Shown in pieces: positions 45,142 to 53,639 of a DNA stretch of 62,288 nt. Under the pieces are notes generated by a model that made no database searches, was not told the origin of the DNA, and saw only the letters and a list, made by a program, of their open reading frames with translations. The DNA lies in assembly GCF_000716545.1 (NCBI RefSeq), contig NZ_JNWZ01000041.1, forward strand, positions 1 to 62,288. Reading direction: 5' to 3'. Within the stretch, counting starts at the first letter, position 1. Each line of letters opens with the position of its first letter. The position numbers were made by a program, and so were the translations under genes. The stretch comes from Kitasatospora phosalacinea. Its GTDB lineage: Bacteria > Actinomycetota > Actinomycetes > Streptomycetales > Streptomycetaceae.

Positions 45142-46808
45142 GGCCGCCCCGCAGCGCGCAGGTAGTTGGGGCCGTCGGTGTAGTGCTTGTTGACGTCGGC
45201 GGCGCCCGAGCGCTCCTTGGTCAGCAGGGTGCCGGCGGTGACCATCGCCTTGACCGGCAGCCGCCGGGCCTCCAGCAGGTCGGCGCGCAGCGGGTCGCCG
45301 GCCGGCCCGAGCCGGTCGACGGCCGAGCCGAGCGTCTCGCGCAGCAGGCCGAGGGTCCGCTCCAGCGGGGCGCGGCCGTGCTCGGCCAGGCCGAAGGCGA
45401 GCGCGGCGGTGCACAGGTGGCCGGTGATGGTGGTGAACAGGTCGGTCAGCGGCCGGTCCCGGTCGCCGAAGATCCGCTCGTCGTCGAACAGCCTGCGGTA
45501 GGGGGCGAGTTCACCGAGCCGGGCGAGGTTGACCCGGGGGCCGTCGTTGTCCTTGTACAGCAGCCGCAGCCTGGTCCGGCCGCCCTCGTCGTCCAGCACC
45601 AGCGAGGTGTTCTGCTGGTGCGACTCCAGCGCGATGCCGTACCCGAACAGGGTGGTCTGCCAGTCGACCAGCAACCCGGTGAGCTCCCGGTACAGCTCCA
45701 GGGCCGAGCCCGCGTAGAAGCGGTCCGCGAGGTGGTCGACCACCAGGCGCCCGCCGGGTGCGACGGCCAGCAGCGCCGCCAGCGGGACGGTGACCGCGTC
45801 GTCGAGCCCGGCGGGCTGGCGCCGGACCAGGACGGCGAGCAGTTCCTCGCCGGCGGCCTGCGCGTGGCCCTGCTCGTCGGCGTGCAGGATCCGCCCGGCG
45901 AACCGGGGTTCGCGGTCCAGGACGGCCTGGAACAGCAGTTGCCCGGCGGCCCCGTCGGCGAGGGTGCCGGGTTTGATGGTGCGCCGGTTGCGCTGGCCCA
46001 GGGTGGCGGTGGCCAGCGGCAGTTTGAGGTGGACCGAAGGGTCCCGGGAGACCGCGACGGTGCGCATCGACAGGGTCGGCACCACCTCCAGGTACGGCTC
46101 CTCGGCCAGCACCGCGCCGGGCAGGTCCGGGAGCCGGTCGGCGGCCAGCGGGTGCACCGGGACGGTCAGGTAGGCGCCGTCCACGCCGAAGCGGCGGGCG
46201 CTCGGCCACCAGTGGGGGAGCGGCTCGGTTCCCCGCACGTCCAGTTCGCCGGCCGGCACGGCCAGCCAGCGCAGCTCGAACGACGGATGGAACTCCGGCG
46301 CATACGACCGGAGTTGATGCTCCATCAGGCCGGAGCGGCCGCGTGCGGTGGGGTACACCGGGTGGTCGAGGTAGGCGGCGAGGGTGTCGAAGGCGAGCGA
46401 GGCGGCCGGGCCGGTCCAGCGGGCCGGGTCCGGGCCGTGCGCCGCGGCGAGCCGGTCGTGCACCCCGTCGCGGACCGCCTCGTGCAGCTCCATGGTGGCC
46501 AGGGTCTGGCGGCACTCCTCGGCGAAGGCCAGGTGCCCCGGCCGGTCCGGCGGATCGGCCTCCTCGGCCAACCGGGCCAGGATCGCCGGGAGTCCGGTCA
46601 GCGGCGCGCCGTCCGCCTCCAGCAGCGGCAGCCGGGCGGCGTACTCGCACTGGAAGCCGTCGGGCGCCACCGGCAGGGCGAAGGCGCCGCTGCGCAGCCA
46701 CGGCCCGTCGGCGCGCTGTTCGAGGGCCGCGCCGCCGCGCAGGCCGAGCACGTCCTCGCGCAGCAGCGCGCTCAGCACCCGCAGCGTCAACTGCTCCGCG
46801 GGGCTCAC
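45138..46808 (-). CDS. NIS synthetase, IucA/IucC family (PvsB-like)
   Basis: 556 residues. Core motifs: TVPVHPLAADRLPDL, SMRTVAVSRDPSVHLKLPL, then TLGQRNRRTI, and the C-terminal GIALESHQQNTSLVLDD with LLYKDNDGPRVN. It differs clearly from the second synthetase in the same operon, implying two distinct couplings to one citrate. GTG start overlapping the ATP-grasp stop by 4 bases. Confidence 0.9.
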   Translation of the reverse strand: MSPAEQLTLRVLSALLREDVLGLRGGAALEQRADGPWLRSGAFALPVAPDGFQCEYAARLPLLEADGAPLTGLPAILARLAEEADPPDRPGHLAFAEECRQTLATMELHEAVRDGVHDRLAAAHGPDPARWTGPAASLAFDTLAAYLDHPVYPTARGRSGLMEHQLRSYAPEFHPSFELRWLAVPAGELDVRGTEPLPHWWPSARRFGVDGAYLTVPVHPLAADRLPDLPGAVLAEEPYLEVVPTLSMRTVAVSRDPSVHLKLPLATATLGQRNRRTIKPGTLADGAAGQLLFQAVLDREPRFAGRILHADEQGHAQAAGEELLAVLVRRQPAGLDDAVTVPLAALLAVAPGGRLVVDHLADRFYAGSALELYRELTGLLVDWQTTLFGYGIALESHQQNTSLVLDDEGGRTRLRLLYKDNDGPRVNLARLGELAPYRRLFDDERIFGDRDRPLTDLFTTITGHLCTAALAFGLAEHGRAPLERTLGLLRETLGSAVDRLGPAGDPLRADLLEARRLPVKAMVTAGTLLTKERSGAADVNKHYTDGPNYLRAAGRP

Positions 46809-48001
46809 GGGGTGATCTCCCAGCGGTTGGCCGCGAGGAACTCGGCGACGGCGGCGTCCACCCGCTGCTGGCTCGGACCGACGGCCCAGACCACGCCCAG
46901 GTAGTCGCGGTTGGTGCGGTGCAGCGGGTGGTGCTCGCCGATCCGGCGCACCGGCCGGTAGGAGAGCTCCACGCCGTCGTGCTCGGCGTCGTACGGGCCG
47001 GGGGCGGCGGTGAGGGTGCCGGCCCGGTCGGCGAGGACCGCCTCGTTGCGGGCCCGCCGGTCGGCGCGCGGGCCGAGGTCGGCGGGCAGCCGCTCGCCGA
47101 GGTGGGCGCGCAGCACCAGTTCGAAGAACGGGACGCCGAGGATGCGTTCCAGCATCAGGTCGCACTGGTCGCCGATGGCGCGGTAGTTGACCTCGATGAT
47201 CCGGGCCCGGCCGTCCGGCTGGACGACGAACTCGGTGTGGCAGGCGCCGAGCCCGACGCCGAGCGCGTCGAGCTGGGCGAGCACCTGCGCGGTGACGTCG
47301 GCCGGGTGGGCCGGGACGAAGGTCAGGACCTCCTCGACGAAGTCCGGCGGCGGGGAGAGCCGGGTGCGGAACCCGCCGAGGACGTGCCGGGCGTGCCCGT
47401 CGCCCAGGGTCTCCAGGGTGTGCAGCTCGCCCGCCAGGAACTCCTCGACGACCAGCACCGCCCCCGGCCGCCGCGCGCGGACCTCCGCGCAGCGGCGGGC
47501 GAGTTCGGCCGCGTCGGCGACCAGCGAGACGTCCTCGCTGGCCACGCCCTCGCGCGGCTTGACCACGCACGGGAAGGGCACGTCCAGTTCCGCCGGGTCG
47601 GCGCCGGGCGGCAGTTCGGCGGAGCGGACGGTGTCCAGGCCGGCCAGTGCCAGGTGGCGGCGCGACTGGCCCTTGTCCTTGGCGCGCAGCGCCGCCCGCC
47701 AGTCCTTGCCGGGCAGCCCGAAGTACTCGGCGGCCAGCGCGGTCTGGGTCTGCAGGTGGTCGCTGTTGCTGAACACCGCGTCCGGGGCGCCGAGTTGCGA
47801 GACGGTACTGATCACCGAGCGGAAGTCCCGGACGTCGCACTCGACCAGGCGCGGTCTGAACTCCCGTCGGGCGTAGGCCCGGCGGTGGTCCTCGACGCTG
47901 TCGGTGAGGATGGTGACGTCGAGTCCGAGCCGGGCCGCGGCGGGCAGGAAGCCGTCGGTCACCGAGTCGGTCGGGTTCAGGGCGAGCAGGTGGAGCCGCA
48001 A
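46805..48001 (-). CDS. ATP-grasp ligase (PvsA-like)
   Basis: 398 residues. The ATP-grasp region includes PFPCVVKPREGVASEDV (about 142-158), VVEEFLAGELHTLE and ARIIEVNYRAIGDQ with the metal-binding Glu/Asn. Vibrioferrin PvsA is the corresponding ATP-grasp enzyme that supplies an amide-linked building block. TTG start at 48001; 35 bases after the binding-protein gene. Start is less certain because the ribosome site is weak. Confidence 0.85.
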   Translation of the reverse strand: MRLHLLALNPTDSVTDGFLPAAARLGLDVTILTDSVEDHRRAYARREFRPRLVECDVRDFRSVISTVSQLGAPDAVFSNSDHLQTQTALAAEYFGLPGKDWRAALRAKDKGQSRRHLALAGLDTVRSAELPPGADPAELDVPFPCVVKPREGVASEDVSLVADAAELARRCAEVRARRPGAVLVVEEFLAGELHTLETLGDGHARHVLGGFRTRLSPPPDFVEEVLTFVPAHPADVTAQVLAQLDALGVGLGACHTEFVVQPDGRARIIEVNYRAIGDQCDLMLERILGVPFFELVLRAHLGERLPADLGPRADRRARNEAVLADRAGTLTAAPGPYDAEHDGVELSYRPVRRIGEHHPLHRTNRDYLGVVWAVGPSQQRVDAAVAEFLAANRWEITP

Positions 48002-48036
48002 GGCGATCAGTCCCGTTCGAGTAGGGGGGCGGGTGG

Positions 48037-49035
48037 TTACTTGGGCGCGTCGACGCCGGCGGCCTCGGCGATGTCACCGAGCATCTGGTCGGCGGCCTGG
48101 ACGCCGATGCCGGACATCCAGGTCTCGTCCGGCACGGTGAAGACCTTGCCGTTCTTCACGGCGTTCAGGCCCTGCCAGACGGCGGTCTGCTGGACCTCGG
48201 CCTGCTTGGTCTTGGACGGGTCGTCGGAGGTGGTGACGAACACCAGGTCGGCATCGGCCTGGTTGATCAGCTCCGGGCTGACCTCCAGCATCGACTTGTC
48301 GACGTCCGGCGCCTTGATCGCGCGGGCCAGGCCGACGTCCTTGAGCACCACGCCGCTGAACGAGGCGTTCTGGTACAGGCGGGTCGGGCCGGCCACGAAG
48401 CGGACCACCGAGACGGTCGGGGCGGTGCCGTCGTACTTGGCCTTGATCTCCTCGCCGAGCTTGGCGGCGCGGGCCTCGTAGTCGCTCAGCGCCTTCGCGG
48501 CCTCGGTCTCCTTGCCGAGGGCCTGCGCGTACAGCTTGAGGTTGGCCTTCCACGGCTCGCCGGTAGTCTCGGCCATCACGGTCGGGGCGATCGCGTTGAG
48601 CTTGTCGTACACCTTCTCGTGGCGGACCTTCGAGGTGAGGATCAGGTCCGGCTTGAGCGAGGCGATCAGTTCGAGGTTCGGCTCGTTCATCGGGCCGACG
48701 TCCTTGGTGCCGTCGATCTTGCCCTTGAGGTACGCGGGGAAGCCGCCCTCGGTCTTCAGGTGCGGGGCGACCGCGCCGACGGGGGTGATGCCGAGCAGCG
48801 TGACGTCGTCCAGTTCGCCCGAGTCCAGCACCACGACGCGCTTGGGCCGGGCCTTGATCTCGGCGGTGCCCATCGTGTGCTTGACGCTGCGCGGGAAGGC
48901 GGCGGCGCTGTCGCCGGCCGCGCTGCCCGCGGCGGCGGGCCCGGCGTCCGTGGAGCCCTCGCTGCCGCAGGCGGCCAGCAGGGTGGTGGACAGGACGGCG
49001 GCGAGCACGGTGGCGGAGATCTTGCGGTTGATCAT
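48037..49035 (-). CDS. Iron-siderophore ABC transporter binding lipoprotein
   Basis: 332 residues. Lipobox LLAAC at about 18-22, then a FecB/FepB-type metal-siderophore binding fold (KRVVVLDSGELDDVTLLGITPVG; PNLELIASLKPDLIL; VFTVPDETWMSGIGVQAADQML). It should capture the ferric form of the siderophore made by the genes that follow. The 118-base gap from the ATPase gene upstream shows no iron box, so it is probably co-transcribed from the promoter at 52.1 kb. Confidence 0.92.
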   Translation of the reverse strand: MINRKISATVLAAVLSTTLLAACGSEGSTDAGPAAAGSAAGDSAAAFPRSVKHTMGTAEIKARPKRVVVLDSGELDDVTLLGITPVGAVAPHLKTEGGFPAYLKGKIDGTKDVGPMNEPNLELIASLKPDLILTSKVRHEKVYDKLNAIAPTVMAETTGEPWKANLKLYAQALGKETEAAKALSDYEARAAKLGEEIKAKYDGTAPTVSVVRFVAGPTRLYQNASFSGVVLKDVGLARAIKAPDVDKSMLEVSPELINQADADLVFVTTSDDPSKTKQAEVQQTAVWQGLNAVKNGKVFTVPDETWMSGIGVQAADQMLGDIAEAAGVDAPK

Positions 49036-49153
49036 GTTTCGGTCCTTGCGGGAGGTGTCGTGCGGGCAGGGTCCATCGCCGGTGGAGCGCGCGGGCGCCA
49101 CCGGAAGCTCGGGGAGCGGGGAAGCGAGGAGGGAAGGGGGAGGGCGGGTCCGG

Positions 49154-49957
49154 TCAGCGGCGGGCCAGCGGCACGACCAGCGGGGTGCCGGTCTCGGGAT
49201 CGGGGACGATCCGGCACGGCACCTGGAAGACCCGCTCGACCAGTTCGGCGGTCAGCACCTCGCCGGGCGGCCCGGCCGCGGCCAGCTCGCCGCCGTCGAG
49301 GACCACCAGGTGGTCGGCGTAGCGGGCGGCCTGGCCGAGGTCGTGCAGCACCATGACCACCGTCCGTCCGGCGTCCCGGTGCAGGTCGGTGACCAGGTCG
49401 AGGACGTCCAGCTGGTGGCGCAGGTCGAGGAAGGTGGTCGGCTCGTCCAGCAGCAGCAGGTCGGTGTCCTGGGCCAGGGCGAGCGCGATCCAGGCGCGCT
49501 GCCGCTGGCCGCCGGAGAGCTGGTCGACCGGGCGGTCGCGCAGCGCGTCGGTGCCGGTGCGGCGCAGCGCCTCCTCCACCGCGGCCTGGTCGGCCGCCGA
49601 CCACGGGGTGAGCATCCGCTGGTGCGGGTAGCGGCCGAGCCGGACCAGCGCCTCCACGGTGACCGCCTCCGGGGTGACCGGCTGCTGCGGCAGCAGGCCC
49701 ATCCGGCGGGCCAGCGCCCGGGCCGGCATCCGGTGGATGTCGGCGCCGTCCAGGGTGACGGTGCCGGCCGCCGGGTCCAGCAGCCGGACCAGGCCGCGCA
49801 GCAGGGTGGACTTGCCGCAGGCGTTCGGCCCGACGATCGCGGTGACGGCGCCGCCGGGCAGCTCCAGGTCCAGCTCCCGGACGACCGTGCGGTCGCCGTA
49901 GCGCAGTTGGAGGCCGTGCGCGGCCAGCCGATCGGTGGAGAGCGCGGTCTTGGTCAT
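49154..49957 (-). CDS. Iron-siderophore ABC transporter ATPase (FepC type)
   Basis: 267 residues. Walker A GPNACGKST (about 43-51), Q-loop LLPQQPVTPEAVTV, signature LSGGQRQRAWIALALAQ, Walker B LLLLDEPTTFLD and switch HDL. Start codon overlaps the permease stop. Powers ferric-siderophore uptake. Confidence 0.95.
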   Translation of the reverse strand: MTKTALSTDRLAAHGLQLRYGDRTVVRELDLELPGGAVTAIVGPNACGKSTLLRGLVRLLDPAAGTVTLDGADIHRMPARALARRMGLLPQQPVTPEAVTVEALVRLGRYPHQRMLTPWSAADQAAVEEALRRTGTDALRDRPVDQLSGGQRQRAWIALALAQDTDLLLLDEPTTFLDLRHQLDVLDLVTDLHRDAGRTVVMVLHDLGQAARYADHLVVLDGGELAAAGPPGEVLTAELVERVFQVPCRIVPDPETGTPLVVPLARR

Positions 49958-51027
49958 CGGGAGCTCCTCTGCGGCGGTCGGCCCTGGCGGATCATCAGCA
50001 CCAGCAGCCACGGGGCGCCGAGCGTCGCGGTGACGGCGCCGACCGGCAGGCCGTGCACCGGCAGCACGTGCAGGACGAGGTGGTCGGCGGCGGTCAGCAG
50101 CAGCGCGCCGGTCAGCGCGGTCAGCGCCAGCGACGCCGGCGTCGGCGGGCCCGCCAGCAGCCGCACCAGGTGCGGCACGGCGAGGGCCACGAACCCGACC
50201 GGCCCGGCCAGCGCGGCGGCCAGCGAGGCCAGCACCACGGCGAGCAGCAGCAGCCCCAGCCGGGTGCGGTGCGGGTCGACGCCCAGGCCGCCGGCCGAGT
50301 CGTCGCCCAGGTCGAGCACCGCGACCCGGCGGTTCGTCAGGAACACCGCGGCCACCACGGCGGCGATCGCCCCGCCGGCGCCCCACAGTTCGGGCCAGGT
50401 GCGGCCGTACAGCGAACCGGTGGTCCACTGCAGCGCCTGCCCGGCCAGTTCGGCGGGGAAGCGGACGATCATCAGGTTGACGGCCGCGGCCAGGCCCGCC
50501 TGCACGGCCAGGCCCACCAGCACCAGCCGGGTCACCGCCATCCGCGAACGCCAGGCGAACGCGCCGAGCAGCGCGGCCGCCAGCAGCCCGCCGCCGAGCG
50601 CCGCCAGCGGCGTCAGCGCCTGCGAGGCGCCGGTGGCCAGCAGCAGCACCGCGCCGAACGAGGCGCCGCCGGTCACCCCGATCACGTCCGGCGACGCCAG
50701 CGGGTTGCGGAACAGCCGCTGCAGCAGCGACCCCGCCACCGCGAGACCGGCACCCGCGACCAGCGCCGACAGCACCCGGGGCGCCCGGAACTCCCGCACC
50801 ACCAGGACATCGCCCTCCGCGCCGAACCCGAACAGCGCGCGCAGCGCGTCCGGCAGCGCGATCGCCACCTGACCGGTCGACAGCGCCACCCCGGTCATCA
50901 GCACCAGCAGGACGGCGGCCGCCGCGATCAGCACCAGGGTCCGCCGCCGGGCCCGGCCCAGCGCACCGGGCTCCGCCCCGGCCGCGGCGGTGCCGGGACG
51001 GGCGGGGGCCAGGGTGTCCGGGCTCAT
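49954..51027 (-). CDS. FecCD-type siderophore ABC permease (FepG-like)
   Basis: 357 residues, about 9-10 helices. Family segments LRALFGF, REFRAPRVLSALVAGAGLAVAGSLLQRLFRNPLASPDVIGVTGG and AGPVGFVALAVPHLVR. Overlaps both neighbours by 4 bases. Second half of the permease pair. Confidence 0.94.
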   Translation of the reverse strand: MSPDTLAPARPGTAAAGAEPGALGRARRRTLVLIAAAAVLLVLMTGVALSTGQVAIALPDALRALFGFGAEGDVLVVREFRAPRVLSALVAGAGLAVAGSLLQRLFRNPLASPDVIGVTGGASFGAVLLLATGASQALTPLAALGGGLLAAALLGAFAWRSRMAVTRLVLVGLAVQAGLAAAVNLMIVRFPAELAGQALQWTTGSLYGRTWPELWGAGGAIAAVVAAVFLTNRRVAVLDLGDDSAGGLGVDPHRTRLGLLLLAVVLASLAAALAGPVGFVALAVPHLVRLLAGPPTPASLALTALTGALLLTAADHLVLHVLPVHGLPVGAVTATLGAPWLLVLMIRQGRPPQRSSR

Positions 51028-52061
51028 CGCGCCGCCGCCTTCCGGGCCAGCACCGCGAGCAGCGGCGCGCCGAGGAACGCGGTGACGATCCCGACCTCGA
51101 TCTCGGACGGCCGCACCACCAGCCGGCCCAGCACGTCGGCCAGCAGCAGCAGGACCGGTCCGGCGACCAGGCAGCCGGGCACCAGCAGCCGGTGGTCGTT
51201 GCCCAGCAGCGGGCGCACCAGGTGCGGCGCCGCCAGGCCGATGAACGCCACCGGTCCGGCCACCGCGACCGAACCGGCCGCCAGCAGCACCACCGCCAGG
51301 CCGCCCGCCACCCGGATCCGCGCCACCGGCACGCCGAGCGCCTGCGCGGTCTCGTCGCCGAGCGCCAGCGCGTTCAGCGCGGGGGCGATCAGCAGGGCCA
51401 GCACGGCGCCGACCGCGAGCAGCGGCAGCACCTGGTACAGCCCGTCCAGGCTCCGCCCGCCGATCGAACCGGCCAGCCAGAACCGGGCCTCGTCCAGCGT
51501 CCGCCGGCTCGCCAGCATCAGCGCCGACGTCCAGGACGCCAGCACCGCCGACAGGACGGTGCCGCCGAGGGCGAGGCGCACCGGGTCCAGGTCGCCCGAG
51601 CGCCGGGCCATGCCGTACACCAGCAGGGCGGCGCCGGCCGCGCCGGCGACGGCGAACCAGACGAACTGCAACGGGTGCGACAGGCCCAGTGCGAAGATCG
51701 CGGTCACCACGGCGAAGCCCGCTCCGGCGTTGATGCCCAGGGTGGTCGGCGAGGCCAGCGGATTGCGCGTCACGCCCTGGGCGACCGCCCCGGCCGCGCC
51801 GAGCGCCGCGCCGACGGCGATCCCGATGACGGTCCGCGGCACCCGCAGGCCGACCACCACGTCCGCATCGGCGCCGTGCTCCGTGCCCGACAGGGCGTCA
51901 ATCACCGTGGGGAGCGGGATCGATCGCGATCCGAGGGCGAGGCTGAGGGCCGCGCACAGCGCGAGCGCCCCGAGGCCGGCGGCGAGCAGCAGGGCGTGCC
52001 GCGCCGCCGCGGGCCGGGGCGCCGGAGGTGCGGCGGACACGGATGGTCGGGTTCTGAGCAC
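51024..52061 (-). CDS. FecCD-type siderophore ABC permease (FepD-like)
   Basis: 345 residues, about 9-10 helices. Segments GLRVPRTVIGIAVGAALGAAGAVAQGVTRNPLASPTTLGINAGAGF and AGPVAFIGLAAPHLVRPLLG. First gene of the nine-gene iron operon, starting 10 bases from the iron box. Confidence 0.94.
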   Translation of the reverse strand: MLRTRPSVSAAPPAPRPAAARHALLLAAGLGALALCAALSLALGSRSIPLPTVIDALSGTEHGADADVVVGLRVPRTVIGIAVGAALGAAGAVAQGVTRNPLASPTTLGINAGAGFAVVTAIFALGLSHPLQFVWFAVAGAAGAALLVYGMARRSGDLDPVRLALGGTVLSAVLASWTSALMLASRRTLDEARFWLAGSIGGRSLDGLYQVLPLLAVGAVLALLIAPALNALALGDETAQALGVPVARIRVAGGLAVVLLAAGSVAVAGPVAFIGLAAPHLVRPLLGNDHRLLVPGCLVAGPVLLLLADVLGRLVVRPSEIEVGIVTAFLGAPLLAVLARKAAAR

Positions 52062-52071
52062 GGAACGAGAT

Positions 52072-52090
52072 TTTGGTTAGGCTAACCTAA
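52072..52090. promoter_or_regulatory. DmdR/IdeR-type iron box
   Basis: TTTGGTTAGGCTAACCTAA matches the 19-base palindrome TTAGGTTAGGCTAACCTAA at 18 of 19 positions. It lies in the 93-base gap between the leftward siderophore operon and the rightward reductase gene, so iron-bound repressor could shut off both. Confidence 0.93.
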
Positions 52091-52154
52091 ATAAGTCAAG
52101 TCCTGGTGGGAGGCGCGGACAGCGCCGACCGCCGCGCGTCCGGAGGAAACACCC

Positions 52155-52880
52155 GTGCTCGACCTGCCCGCCCCGCCCGCGCCGACGGTCGACCGGCTCG
52201 TCCTGACCTACCGTCAACTCATGGGCGAGTGCCCGGGATTGACGGTCCGGCTGGTCGACGGCGCACCGGCGGACGGCGGGAGGTGGGTGCCCGTCGACCG
52301 GCTCGCTCCCGCCGTCGGGGAACTCGTCGAGAACGAGGCCGCCCGCATCCGGGACCGCCACGGCCGCGCACCCCGCCCGCACGTCGCCGCCTCCCGGCTG
52401 CTGCACCACTACCTGTGGACCAGCTCCCTGCTGATCAGCGGCGTCTGGTACCTGGAGCGGCGGGTCCCGGCCCTTCCCGCCGACCGCCTCTGGATCGACG
52501 CCGCGACCGGGGAGTTCGGGCTCCGGCCCGGCGACTGGGCCCCCGGCGACGAAGCCGTCCTGCGCGACGCCGTCGCCGCCCACGTCGGCCCCGTCCTCGC
52601 CGCCTTCCAGCCCTTCGTCCGCCGCGGCCCCCGCGCCCTGTGGGGCATGGCCACCGACGACCTGCTCTCCGGCATCTGGTACCTCGGCCGCATGCTCGGC
52701 GAGGAGGACCGCGCCGTCGCCACCGCCGCCGCGCTCCTGCCCGCCGACGCCCGGCCGTGGACCGGGCCCGCGAACTTCCGCCGCGAACACGGCGGTTGGA
52801 CCCGCACCCGGCAGGGCTGCTGCCTCTACTACGCCGTCGACCCGGCCAACCCCTGCGCCACCTGCCCGCGCCGGGCCTGA
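52155..52880 (+). CDS. FhuF-like siderophore-iron reductase, [2Fe-2S] C-terminal motif
   Basis: 241 residues. The C-terminus has the CC-x10-C-x2-C pattern (GCCLYYAVDPANPCATCPR), the iron-sulfur motif of FhuF-type ferric reductases. The upstream region SRLLHHYLWTSSLLISGVWYLERR is typical of the same family. It would release iron from the imported siderophore in the cytoplasm. GTG start; divergent from the uptake/biosynthesis operon across the iron box. Confidence 0.88.
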   Translation: MLDLPAPPAPTVDRLVLTYRQLMGECPGLTVRLVDGAPADGGRWVPVDRLAPAVGELVENEAARIRDRHGRAPRPHVAASRLLHHYLWTSSLLISGVWYLERRVPALPADRLWIDAATGEFGLRPGDWAPGDEAVLRDAVAAHVGPVLAAFQPFVRRGPRALWGMATDDLLSGIWYLGRMLGEEDRAVATAAALLPADARPWTGPANFRREHGGWTRTRQGCCLYYAVDPANPCATCPRRA

Positions 52881-52906
52881 AGCACCCGCCCTCGACCAGT
52901 CCTCCT

Positions 52907-52957
52907 GCCGGGCCGGGCCTTCCGCCGGGCCGGGCCTCCCGCCGGGCCGGGCCTCCC
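52907..52957. repeat. Three tandem copies of a 17-base GCCGGGCCGGGCCTYCC unit
   Basis: Units at 52907, 52924 and 52941, the last two identical, a partial fourth after them. They lie 26 bases after the reductase stop. The rest of 52881-53106 shows no gene. Confidence 0.8.
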
Positions 52958-53106
52958 GCGGGCCGGCCGGGATGCTCCGGCGGGGCCATGCGCGGAGTAG
53001 GGTCGGAGGTGTCCAGGGCATTTCGCATCCCGGTACCGTTCCGGCTTCGTCCTGGGTGGACCGGACGGCCCGCAGGGCGTGTCCGGGGACGGGAACGGTG
53101 GATGCC

Positions 53107-53520
53107 GTGACCCCGAACTCTCCGCGACCGGCGGGCCCCCGCCTCACGGTCGCCGATGCCATGGATGCCTGCGACTACCAGATCGCCGACGACCGCACCG
53201 CCGAACAGGCCGACGACGTGCTGCGCGGCGCCCACGTCGACTACCTGCCGGTGCGCGGCCACGACGGCCGCTGCGAGGGGCTGGTCACCCGGGCCGGCCT
53301 GCGCCCCTTCCTCCGGCTCTCCGGTTCCGCCGAGCGGGCCGTCAGCGACACCGCCCACCAGCGGGGCCCGTTCGCCTGGCCGGCCCTGGGCCTGGTGCTG
53401 GCCATCCGGGTCATGGGCATCATGCGTTGGACCGTCTGGCCCGTCACCGACGACGACGGCTACCTCGTCGGCGTCCTCACCGCGAACCGCGCCGCCGGCG
53501 TCGCCGCCACGCCCGCCTGA
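53107..53520 (+). CDS. CBS-domain protein
   Basis: 137 residues from GTG at 53107. Two CBS half-motifs are visible: VADAMDACDYQIADDRTAEQADDVLRGAHVDYLPVRGHDGRCEGLVTRAG (about 15-66) and WTVWPVTDDDGYLVGVLTANRA near the end. The stretch between contains a hydrophobic AWPALGLVLAIRVMG. CBS pairs bind adenine nucleotides. Stand-alone CBS proteins are common in Streptomyces and usually have no known partner. Start uncertain; GTG at 53098 is possible. Confidence 0.75.
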   Translation: MTPNSPRPAGPRLTVADAMDACDYQIADDRTAEQADDVLRGAHVDYLPVRGHDGRCEGLVTRAGLRPFLRLSGSAERAVSDTAHQRGPFAWPALGLVLAIRVMGIMRWTVWPVTDDDGYLVGVLTANRAAGVAATPA

Positions 53521-53565
53521 TCCCGGGAGTCCGGGCCGCACCCCCCGACCCGTCCGGACGAAAAA

Positions 53566-53580
53566 CGGATAGTCCATCCG
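53566..53580. promoter_or_regulatory. TetR-type operator 1 (CGGATAGTCCATCCG)
   Basis: An imperfect 15-base inverted repeat upstream of the SDR gene, matching the consensus CGGATRGNCYATCCG shared with the sites at 53605 and 54606. Confidence 0.8.
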
Positions 53581-53604
53581 AATGTGCTAGCGTCCAGCAT
53601 CAAG

Positions 53605-53619
53605 CGGATGACCTATCCG
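53605..53619. promoter_or_regulatory. TetR-type operator 2 (CGGATGACCTATCCG)
   Basis: Second copy, centred 39 bases from the first and 28 bases before the SDR start. Two boxes about four helical turns apart suggest cooperative binding. Confidence 0.8.
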
Positions 53620-53639
53620 GATTTCGGGTGGAGGAACAC

